From [Clostridium] innocuum (GTDB lineage: Bacteria > Bacillota_I > Bacilli_A > Erysipelotrichales > Erysipelotrichaceae), in the NCBI GenBank assembly GCA_012317185.1, contig CP048838.1, positions 3,658,001-3,722,000 on the forward strand: DNA of 64,000 bases. Direction: 5' to 3'. Below the pieces are notes generated by a model. It had not been told where the DNA came from, did not search any database, and saw only the letters and a list, made by a program, of their open reading frames with translations. The position numbers and the translations under genes are program-made. Shown here piece after piece: positions 56,990-64,000 of the stretch (the first letter of the stretch is position 1; each line of letters begins with the position of its first letter).

Positions 56990-58174
56990 ATGAAATGTTC
57001 TGCCGGTATGCTGGATTTGCTGGAGGCACTTACGCTACCCGAGCAGCCTGTTTTATTTCTGAAGCTGACGATACAGCCCCATATCTGTATGGAAAGATTA
57101 AAGGATGCAGTTAGTCAGTGTATAGCGTTTCTGCCCGAGCTTGCTTTACGCTATGATAAAAAGCATAACTGCTGGAGGAAACAGAAGGACGATACTTTTT
57201 CTATGATTCAGGAGGTTGAAGACTTTGACTTTTCAAGCTGGGACATTGAGCACCATGCACAGCTCTGCATACAGATTATACATAAAGAACAGCAGGACCT
57301 TGTATGCATCGGATACAGTCATATTCTGTGTGACGGAGATGGAGCTACACAAATCCTTCGCCTGCTGACAGCCTGTTATCGCCAGGAGACTGTCTCCTTT
57401 CAAAACTGCCGAACCCCCGAATCCCTTCCGATCATAAAGCTGAAAAAAATAAAAACCAAAAGAAGAAAAACAATTCCTGCCGCACTTCCTTTTGCTCCCC
57501 ATCCCCTGCATACCAGCGAGCTGCATCAAAGCATTCCACGAAAGCTGTTACAGCAAATTTGTCCATCTGCGTGTACAGTGAACGATGTTCTGCTATGTGC
57601 CTATGCCCAGACACTGCACAGCATCTCCGCAGCGAATGCCGTGACAATTCCCTGTCCGGTAAATCTTCGTTCCTATCTGCAGAAAAAGCCAAGCTGGTCC
57701 ATTGCAAATTTCGTTGGAGATTTTCAGGTAACACTGCATGGTCTGGATCATCGCGACTGGCGGGAGCTGCTTGCGGATGTCCATCAACAAATGCAGGAGG
57801 AAAAGGCACGCTGTTCTGATCTGCATACCATACAGCTGTTACATCCGATTATGAAGCACCTTCCTCTTGCCGTCACAAAAGCTGTCGCAAAAGCAGGCTT
57901 TCACTCACCGGAAATCTCCTACACAAATCTGGGAAAGATCGATGCGGCATCCATCTATTTTAACGACTGCACGATTACGCAGCTGTATCTTCTGGGCAGA
58001 GCCCGCATATACCCGTCCTTTCAGATATCAGTCTCTACATGGAAGGATACCTGTACCTTAGCCTGTCATGTCACAGGAGACACGTTACAGCTAATGCATG
58101 CACAGAAAATTCTTACAACCATGTGTAGACTGCTGCATACATATGCCGGACAACCCGAATCAAAAACAGAATGA
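56990..58174 (+). CDS. Stand-alone condensation-domain-like acyltransferase
   Basis: 394 residues with the HxxxDG catalytic motif of the BAHD/condensation/PapA superfamily: YSHILCDGDGATQIL (about 109-123, His111 and Asp115). The C-terminal half has the second-lobe segment ANFVGDFQVTL and VNLRSYLQKKPSW. Proteins of this kind outside NRPS act as alcohol or amine acyltransferases. No carrier protein or NRPS gene is near. AAAGGAAGTGCTGTC precedes the ATG. Cytosolic by absence of a signal. Substrates unknown. Confidence 0.75.
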   Translation: MKCSAGMLDLLEALTLPEQPVLFLKLTIQPHICMERLKDAVSQCIAFLPELALRYDKKHNCWRKQKDDTFSMIQEVEDFDFSSWDIEHHAQLCIQIIHKEQQDLVCIGYSHILCDGDGATQILRLLTACYRQETVSFQNCRTPESLPIIKLKKIKTKRRKTIPAALPFAPHPLHTSELHQSIPRKLLQQICPSACTVNDVLLCAYAQTLHSISAANAVTIPCPVNLRSYLQKKPSWSIANFVGDFQVTLHGLDHRDWRELLADVHQQMQEEKARCSDLHTIQLLHPIMKHLPLAVTKAVAKAGFHSPEISYTNLGKIDAASIYFNDCTITQLYLLGRARIYPSFQISVSTWKDTCTLACHVTGDTLQLMHAQKILTTMCRLLHTYAGQPESKTE

Positions 58175-58419
58175 CCTCTGCCATTCTGTTTTTCTATATG
58201 CAACTACGTTTCCACTTCATTATTCCACACACGATCTGCTATGTAAAAGACCTGTATACGTACAGAGGTTTCTCTCGGACATATCCATAGCAAAGCAGAC
58301 TGCCGCTGCAAGCATTAAGCTAAAACGTACATACAGCATGTTGTCCTTCCATCTCTGCCATTTGAAATACTGTATTCTTCATCAAAACGAAATTGAGTCC
58401 TAAACAACTGAGAGTCGTA
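58175..58419. other. Non-coding stretch, no gene seen
   Basis: No frame with a ribosome site is visible on either strand. Confidence 0.4.
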
Positions 58420-58566
58420 TCACTTTTTGATAAATGTAATGATGACACAGCATGCCATGAATATGGCAGTAAGAAGCAGAATCCAATCGTTGTGTGTAAG
58501 CAGACTGCATACAGTTAATACAAATGCGGCTGCCATTATGATTCTGTAAAATACTTTCTCTTTCAT
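58420..58566 (-). CDS. Very small membrane protein, unknown
   Basis: 48 residues MKEKVFYRIIMAAAFVLTVC... with two hydrophobic helices and a Lys-Lys ending (FIKK). The ATG follows AAGGGAAGCTGAAA, a modest ribosome site. A longer frame to 58614 has no better start. Small two-helix proteins like this are frequent but poorly assigned; this call is tentative. Confidence 0.45.
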   Translation of the reverse strand: MKEKVFYRIIMAAAFVLTVCSLLTHNDWILLLTAIFMACCVIITFIKK

Positions 58567-58711
58567 TTTCAGCTTCCCTTTCTTTGATATATACAAACGG
58601 ACTTGTCCAAGCATCCGGCAGGTAACGCCTTATCACGGCAGGCCTGAGACGATTGTCTTTCCCTTGCATCGCCTCGCGTTTTAAGCCCTCATCGACGCCA
58701 CTTCTTCCCTG

Positions 58712-59251
58712 CTACCTGCAAAGCATATTCTGCTTGATCATTTCCAATGCCCTTTCAAAAGGTACGCATGATGCATATCGGTTCTTCCAAATAAAATTAT
58801 TGTAATAATCATAGGTTTTCTTTGCCGGCATATAATCGTTATCCACCGTGCTGTTTGTGTAAGCAGGAACAATCATGTGAAATCCATGTTCAAATCCGCA
58901 TATGATCGTTGCATTGATACAATACTCTGTCTGCAATCCTGCAATCATGATCGTATCCTCTCCTTTATCTCTTAAATATTCCGTCAGTCCTGTGTCTTTA
59001 AAAGCGCTGTTTACATTCTTATCAACTATTTTTTCTCCGCAAAGCGGCTTGAATTCATCGTATATGTCAAAGCCCTGTGCACCCTTTGTCAACGCATTTT
59101 CAGCACCATCATCGTGACGAACATACACCACCTCGACACCATGCCTTCTGGCTTGCGCTATCAATGTTTTTATGCGGCTTTCAAGAAGCTGAAATTCATA
59201 TAATGCTTCATTCATAATCATTGTCTGCGTATCCACAATCAAAAGCACCAT
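58712..59251 (-). CDS. Cysteine hydrolase, isochorismatase family
   Basis: 179 residues from the ATG after GGAGAAAACAA. The catalytic triad is complete: Asp7 (LLIVDTQT), Lys78 (IVDKNVNSAF) and Cys111 (TEYCINAT). Members include nicotinamidase, isochorismatase and ureidoacrylate hydrolase; the YCINAT segment and size fit the nicotinamidase-like subgroup loosely, but the substrate cannot be fixed. Single gene. Confidence 0.9.
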   Translation of the reverse strand: MVLLIVDTQTMIMNEALYEFQLLESRIKTLIAQARRHGVEVVYVRHDDGAENALTKGAQGFDIYDEFKPLCGEKIVDKNVNSAFKDTGLTEYLRDKGEDTIMIAGLQTEYCINATIICGFEHGFHMIVPAYTNSTVDNDYMPAKKTYDYYNNFIWKNRYASCVPFERALEMIKQNMLCR

Positions 59252-59320
59252 TTGTTTTCTCCATTCTCTCATAAAGACCGTAATGGCCTTTTTTCCCTTA
59301 ACCTGATTATTCCTCTGCTA

Positions 59321-60538
59321 TTATGCATTCTCACGATTTCGCCCGGAGCGCCTGTAATACCATATAGCTGCCAGCATGGAAATCAGAAAGAAGATACCCG
59401 CATACAAAAAGGATAACCGTGGTCCCGCTGCATAGATAAATCCTGCGAACAATGCCCCGGCGATCATCCCCAGACTTTTCATCGCATTGTAAAAGCCCAT
59501 GACCATGCTGCTGTGCTCAGCACTGGATGCCGAAGCACAAAGATCCTGCAGTAAAGGGATATAAATAGCATTTAATGCAAAGAAGATGATATTGATAAGG
59601 ATAAACGGCAGAATATCCTCCAGCATCGTTATGGCGATCAGCGTGACACCGGCTCCTCCCAGCACATAGATGACAGATTTCTTAACGTTGGTCCTCTTCA
59701 TGATCCATACACAGATCGTAGTATTGGCAATCAGCGATATAAAGCCGACCACGGCCTTCAGCATACCGTTATAAGAGGAATTGAAATGAAATTGATCCTT
59801 AATAAAATAATTGAAATTCTGATCATATGCCGTTGTTGCCGTTGAGGTCAGAAAAACCGCAAAGAATAAAACAGCGAATGTCAGCGTCATAAAGCGACGG
59901 GCATCCAGAAATGCCTGAAACGGATTTGCTTCCTTCCATATGCTGACAGACCTGCCTGTTACCTCCCTATCCTCTCGCAGACATATCGCAAACAGCATAC
60001 CGCACAGAATGAGGACACCGCTTTGCAATGCAAAGGTCAACGGAATGGAAACGACACCGGCAAACCCGCCGATCAGATAGCCGAAAGCCGCAAATACGGT
60101 CGTGAAGGTAGCGGATAACGCCAGATAGCGTCCCCTGTTCTCCATTGTGCTTGTATGAATGATATAGGTCAGAAAGCTGACCATAATACCACCGACAAAG
60201 AATCCCGATAAAAGGCGGGCAAGCATAATGGTGGGGAGTGTTTTCATGATGGCAAACAGCAGCTGTCCGATGCCGTAGCCCACACAGCAGATACCCAGAA
60301 CCCGGCGGCTTCCCATACGCGTGACCTGCTTTGCCCAGAAGGGAGAAAACAGAAAATTGGTGAATGCCATACCGGCATACAGCATACCGAAGGAATAATC
60401 CGGTAGCTGAAGATTCTGAATGAGTGTCGGCGTAATCGGATGTGCAAAATTAGCAGCCAGACTCTCCAGAGCAACTGCGAAGAAAAACAGCTGCAAATGA
60501 TATTTAGACAGAAATGATTTCATGGATGAATTGTTCAT
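59321..60538 (-). CDS. MFS transporter
   Basis: 405 residues from the ATG after GGGAGCGATAT. Twelve membrane helices are visible; the loop GYGIGQLLFAIMKTLPTIMLARLLSGFFVGG is the motif C/A-like region of drug-efflux MFS proteins (RxxxG in WAKQVTRMGSRRVLG). It would use the proton gradient to export a small molecule; substrate unknown. Single gene after the cysteine hydrolase on the same strand, 69 bases apart. Confidence 0.88.
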   Translation of the reverse strand: MNNSSMKSFLSKYHLQLFFFAVALESLAANFAHPITPTLIQNLQLPDYSFGMLYAGMAFTNFLFSPFWAKQVTRMGSRRVLGICCVGYGIGQLLFAIMKTLPTIMLARLLSGFFVGGIMVSFLTYIIHTSTMENRGRYLALSATFTTVFAAFGYLIGGFAGVVSIPLTFALQSGVLILCGMLFAICLREDREVTGRSVSIWKEANPFQAFLDARRFMTLTFAVLFFAVFLTSTATTAYDQNFNYFIKDQFHFNSSYNGMLKAVVGFISLIANTTICVWIMKRTNVKKSVIYVLGGAGVTLIAITMLEDILPFILINIIFFALNAIYIPLLQDLCASASSAEHSSMVMGFYNAMKSLGMIAGALFAGFIYAAGPRLSFLYAGIFFLISMLAAIWYYRRSGRNRENA

Positions 60539-60618
60539 ATATCGCTCCCACTTTCTACAACATGTCAAATCTTACTATGAATACGGTGGAAAATCAACTG
60601 AGAAACTACGTAAGCACA

Positions 60619-60660
60619 TAAAAAACAGATGCCGGTTTCCAATGGAATGCATCTGCTTTT
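60619..60660 (-). terminator. Terminator of the GGDEF-EAL gene
   Basis: On the minus strand CAGATGC (60649-60655) and GCATCTG (60626-60632) pair and are followed by T, beginning three bases after the stop codon. Confidence 0.75.
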
Positions 60661-60662
60661 GC

Positions 60663-62855
60663 TTATTTCTGCTTAATATATTTCTGTTCAAACACAGAGA
60701 CAGGAATCGGACGGTCGATTAAATACCCCTGCAGACCGTCACAGTCCAGCTGCTTTAAAATATCAAATTGCTCCTTTGTTTCGACTCCCTCCACAATCAG
60801 CTGCATCTGCAGATTGTGACAGATTTGAACAAGGGAGGATATCAGCATCTGTGAACGGCGGTTATTCTGCAAATCCTGCATCATACTGCGATCCAGCTTC
60901 AGCGTATCCAGCTGCGCATTGATAAATAAGGCCATATTGGAATAGCGTGCGCCGAAATCATCAATGGATATGGAATATCCCTGCCGTTTGATGCGCTCCA
61001 TTATCATAATCAGAAATTCATTGTCCAGACTCTCGTCATTTTCTATGATTTCAATCTCCAGATACTGCTTGGGAACATTGTAGTTTCCCCAGATGCGTTC
61101 CAGTTCTCCCAGAAAATCCGCCATACGTAAGGTGTAGCGTGAAAAGTTCACACTCAGCGGTGTAAGTCTTCTGCCTTCCGCATGCCAGCGGCTGAGCAGT
61201 CTGCATACCTGTTCAAAAGCAAAGAAATCCACGTACCGGATCGTGCGTGCCTCCTCCAGAGATGGAATAAATTCATTGGGCATAATCAGGGTACCCGTTT
61301 CATCGTGATAACGAATCAGTGCCTCTCCTCCGATAAGCTCCTTTCTGAAATTCACCTTCGGCTGCAGATACACCTCAAAGCGCTGCTGTTCCAATGCCTG
61401 CATCAAGACGGAGCGGTCCGCAAGCTGCAAAACCGTATCGTTACAGCAGCGGTACCGGTTGGAATTTGGATTTTTCCGATAGAACTGCATTTTATCCTGA
61501 TACATGTATTCATCTGCATCTGTTATCCTGGAGGATATATCCTGACAGGTGGATGTCCATATATGTCCGATTGCCCCCTTGCAATTCGCACTGCCGATGA
61601 TTGCCTGCTTCAGAATTCCCACCTGCTCCAGAAATTCCTGTTCCTGCATTCCCTGAACAAACACAACGAATTCATCCCCGCCGATTCGATAGATGGCGCC
61701 GGTGTCAAACACCTTTTTCAATATGGATGCTCCTTCTGTCAGCACCTTATCTCCATAGGTATGTCCCAGATGGTCGTTGATATCCTTCAATCCGTTGATA
61801 TCCATATAGACGATACCAAGGGGAATCTGCCTGCCATTGAGCTGATTCAGATCCTGAAGGTAGCGATTTCGATTATACACACCGGTTAAATCATCGTAAT
61901 AGCTGTTATGCAGCAGGCGGTCGTTCAAATCCTTTTTCTCCATCGCCACACTCATGAAATAGCTGATGGTTTCCAGCATGGAGAAATTCCGCATATAGTC
62001 AGGTGCCGGATTATCCACACCGATAAATCCGATGCTTTTATTATTCTGAACGATCGGAGAAAGCGCAATGCTGTGTATATTCTGTACGTGCAGCACCTCA
62101 TAGGTCTGTGGAAAGCTTTTCTGTATACGTTCCACATCCGGTATGGAAACATTTTTCCCCTGCTCGATAAAATCCTTCCAGATTGCGAGCAGCTCAACAT
62201 CCATATTCTGACAGAATTCCATGGATGATTCCACACCATCGCTGCACCACTCATAGGTGTTGTTCATACATCCGTTCTGCAGCTCAAACACATAGGCGCG
62301 CTCTGCATGCATGAATTCACCGATTTCTTTCAACAGCTGATCCATATAGCTCTGCATATCATTGGATATATACATCAGACGGATACAGGACACGGTTTTC
62401 ATTTCCATCTGCAGAGCCAGATTCAGACGCTCATGCTCCAGTTCCAGATTCTGACGAATCCTCATCATATCCTCAACATCGGTATAAACGACATAAACGA
62501 CCGGTATGCCGTCGATCTGTTCTTCCGCAAAGGTACCGGTCATATGAATCCGCAGACAGCTCCCTCCTTTTACAGGAAGGCGGCAGAAGCATTCGTACTG
62601 CTGACTTTTGTTTCGATATGCATGCTCAACAATTTCCTTCAGCTTTTCAAAATCCTTTGGAGTCTGCTGAAAAAACAAGGTCGCGCTGTCATGAAACAGG
62701 ATGTGATATTCCTCTTCACTGTATCCGCACATCGTATAAAACGTATCATTTGCCCATAATGTTGAAAACTCTTCATTGAGAAGATATTTACACACGCCGA
62801 TGCGCATGGCACCGAGCTGGTTTTCCGTATCTTCCTTCCAAATTTGTGTATTCAT
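60663..62855 (-). CDS. PAS-GAF-GGDEF-EAL cyclic-di-GMP turnover protein
   Basis: 730 residues, no membrane helix. Order: PAS (about 17-130), GAF (about 165-308), GGDEF (about 318-465) with an intact RIGGDEF at 390-396, and EAL (about 480-725) with GGEALIR, IEIIENDES, SIDDFGARYS, LKLDRSMM and VEGVETKEQF. All metal and catalytic EAL residues appear kept. The GGDEF lacks an RxxD I-site five residues upstream, so product feedback may be absent. It could both make and break c-di-GMP; which dominates cannot be said. AAAGGATGATACG precedes the ATG. Confidence 0.92.
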   Translation of the reverse strand: MNTQIWKEDTENQLGAMRIGVCKYLLNEEFSTLWANDTFYTMCGYSEEEYHILFHDSATLFFQQTPKDFEKLKEIVEHAYRNKSQQYECFCRLPVKGGSCLRIHMTGTFAEEQIDGIPVVYVVYTDVEDMMRIRQNLELEHERLNLALQMEMKTVSCIRLMYISNDMQSYMDQLLKEIGEFMHAERAYVFELQNGCMNNTYEWCSDGVESSMEFCQNMDVELLAIWKDFIEQGKNVSIPDVERIQKSFPQTYEVLHVQNIHSIALSPIVQNNKSIGFIGVDNPAPDYMRNFSMLETISYFMSVAMEKKDLNDRLLHNSYYDDLTGVYNRNRYLQDLNQLNGRQIPLGIVYMDINGLKDINDHLGHTYGDKVLTEGASILKKVFDTGAIYRIGGDEFVVFVQGMQEQEFLEQVGILKQAIIGSANCKGAIGHIWTSTCQDISSRITDADEYMYQDKMQFYRKNPNSNRYRCCNDTVLQLADRSVLMQALEQQRFEVYLQPKVNFRKELIGGEALIRYHDETGTLIMPNEFIPSLEEARTIRYVDFFAFEQVCRLLSRWHAEGRRLTPLSVNFSRYTLRMADFLGELERIWGNYNVPKQYLEIEIIENDESLDNEFLIMIMERIKRQGYSISIDDFGARYSNMALFINAQLDTLKLDRSMMQDLQNNRRSQMLISSLVQICHNLQMQLIVEGVETKEQFDILKQLDCDGLQGYLIDRPIPVSVFEQKYIKQK

Positions 62856-62981
62856 CGTATCATCCTTTTTCTACTATCCCTTGCTTTTTATAAACAGCAT
62901 ACATCCGCATATGTAATCCATATACCGGAAGTCTTCCTATGCTTGTAACGTTTTGCGAAAGGCTTCCCTGCGGCCATGCTA

Positions 62982-63512
62982 TCATCCATTCAGGTAGCTG
63001 ATGAAATCCTTTTGATACAGGACATAATCAACTGAGGACTGCTGTCTTCCCAACTGATCTGTCCAGGAATTTTCATTCACCCGCACTCTGGTAAAGCCAA
63101 GCTGCTCATACACATGCTGTGCTCTTGTATTGTTCAGATTCACAAACAGGATAATCCTGTGACAGCCTTGCTCATGAAAGAGGGAGGATATCAGCATACT
63201 CAACAGAACTTTTCCGATTCCCTTGTTCTGCCGGGAAGCATCGCATAGCTTAATGCCTATGGCAGCTGTTGCATCAGCTTTCCATCGCACACTCATTTCG
63301 CCAATCGCGATATCGTCCATTTCTATCATCAATAAGCGATGGGATGTATCGCAGTTTTTTATCGTTTCCGCAATTTCCTGCACCGTTTCCCCTGTACCGT
63401 TTGGAAATCCTGCATGTGCCATCACCCTGCCATCATTCCACCATTGTGCAAGCTGCCCGGCATCCTGCACTACAGCATCCCGTATGGTTGAGTTTTGATA
63501 TCTAAGCAGCAT
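62982..63512 (-). CDS. GNAT-family N-acetyltransferase
   Basis: 176 residues from the ATG after GGAGGACGAAG. The acetyl-CoA loop is SRQNKGIGKVLLSMLIS (the Q/R-x-x-G-x-G/A site), followed by HRIILFVNLNNTRAQHVYEQLGF. An aminoglycoside-6'-like or spermidine-like acetyltransferase is possible; no substrate can be assigned. Single gene. Confidence 0.85.
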   Translation of the reverse strand: MLLRYQNSTIRDAVVQDAGQLAQWWNDGRVMAHAGFPNGTGETVQEIAETIKNCDTSHRLLMIEMDDIAIGEMSVRWKADATAAIGIKLCDASRQNKGIGKVLLSMLISSLFHEQGCHRIILFVNLNNTRAQHVYEQLGFTRVRVNENSWTDQLGRQQSSVDYVLYQKDFISYLNG

Positions 63513-63634
63513 CTTCGTCCTCCAAGCAGTATATACGCTTATTACATGTGCAGGCATTTCTGCATACCGCTTTCATAGTGTCAGTTCTATTGTATACCGT
63601 TTTTTCCATAAAGGATACTTTTTTAAAAAAATCT

Positions 63635-64000
63635 TTACAGAATTGCATTTATCCACGTTTCCAGAAGGCTCATCCAGCCTTCGCATTCCGGCTGCAGCTT
63701 CTCTCCGTCGGCTCGCTGACTCAGTCTGCCGGCTGTAGACAGGCCATGTGCACCTTTATCATACATATGAAATTCACACAGCACACCCTTCTTTACCAAG
63801 GCAGAGGCAAACAGCAGAGAATTTTGTACGGAAACCGTTGGATCGGTATAGGTATGCCACAGAAAGGTTCTGGGTACATCCTTATGTACCTGCAGCTCCA
63901 GTGATACATGGTTTCGCAGCTGCTCATCCTCCGCATGCTCCTGCAATAGATTTTGTATGCTTTCCTCATGTGCATAGGCACCGGCAGTGATAACGGGATA
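63635..64000 (-). CDS. Acetyl esterase / carbohydrate esterase-like hydrolase, partial (N-terminus outside window)
   Basis: About 120 C-terminal residues in frame to the window edge: YPVITAGAYAHEESIQNLL, VPRTFLWHTYTDPTVSVQNSLLFASALVKKGV, and MYDKGAHGLSTAG. The last two segments carry the Asp and His of the alpha/beta-hydrolase triad in the BD-FAE/Axe (acetyl xylan esterase-like) family. The nucleophile lies beyond the window. Role: removal of acetyl groups from sugars or similar. No gene after it before the GNAT gene. Confidence 0.75.
   Translation of the reverse strand, partial: YPVITAGAYAHEESIQNLLQEHAEDEQLRNHVSLELQVHKDVPRTFLWHTYTDPTVSVQNSLLFASALVKKGVLCEFHMYDKGAHGLSTAGRLSQRADGEKLQPECEGWMSLLETWINAIL

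Overview
The window is a low-to-moderate GC Bacillota chromosome segment. The 16S gene (minus strand, near 27.8-29.3 kb), AGGAGG-type ribosome sites, perfect -35/-10 promoters, CcpA-type cre sites, fructose-type PTS genes and coat-F-like small proteins all point to a spore-forming Firmicute. From memory the 16S text fits the Erysipelotrichia, close to [Clostridium] innocuum; this is recall, not a search. Most genes are on the minus strand.

Layout. 0-8.6 kb: a long minus-strand sugar operon led by a PRD/BglG-type regulator, followed by a ketose 3-epimerase, class II aldolase, fructose-type PTS IIA, IIB and IIC, a bicupin protein, an RpiB/EryI-like isomerase, dhaK and dhaL (cut by the window start). 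A near-perfect cre site and a TGCACCA inverted repeat lie upstream. 8.6-16.3 kb: small hypothetical genes, a zinc-ribbon protein, a DUF2812 protein, a HAD hydrolase, tRNA-Ser, cysK divergent from two tandem Rrf2 regulators, and two TnpB-type genes (one with intact catalytic residues and an omega-RNA-like 3' structure, one reduced to its N-terminal part). 16.5-24.1 kb: an unexplained hairpin-rich stretch, tRNA-Gly and two tRNA-Asp, a mazF/ndoA toxin gene behind a YdcC/LolA-like gene without antitoxin, and an operon of two FemX-like genes with tsaE-tsaB-rimI-tsaD.

24.4-29.5 kb: a complete rRNA operon (16S-23S-5S, minus strand) with its promoter and terminator and no spacer tRNA. 29.5-34.5 kb: DUF402 protein, two coat-F-like proteins, free-methionine-(R)-sulfoxide reductase, AAC(3)-like acetyltransferase overlapping a thioredoxin-like lipoprotein, tRNA-Thr, maf and a TIGR01906 membrane protein. 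34.8-41.3 kb: the aspartate/threonine block, with thrC-thrB-ACT protein leftward and hom-lysC-asd rightward from face-to-face overlapping promoters; together these five enzymes cover aspartate to threonine.

41.5-50.4 kb: hydrolase and metallo-beta-lactamase-fold genes, tRNA-Leu(GAG), a methyltransferase, a complete IS4-family element inserted in the loop of a terminator hairpin, and an XRE regulator with an yxlEFG-like ABC exporter set. 50.9-58.2 kb: galK and galM, two identical tRNA-Leu(CAG), an AraC regulator, and two decayed fragments of GH1 6-phospho-beta-glucosidase genes in opposite orientation on either side of the gal genes, followed by a stand-alone condensation-like acyltransferase. 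58.4-64 kb: a cysteine hydrolase, MFS exporter, PAS-GAF-GGDEF-EAL protein, GNAT acetyltransferase and the end of an acetyl-esterase-like hydrolase.

The most promising undescribed system is the first operon: its enzyme set (PTS import, aldol cleavage, epimerisation, DHA-type kinase, tetrulose-phosphate-type isomerase) does not match a textbook pathway and suggests an uncharacterised ketose or tetrose route.
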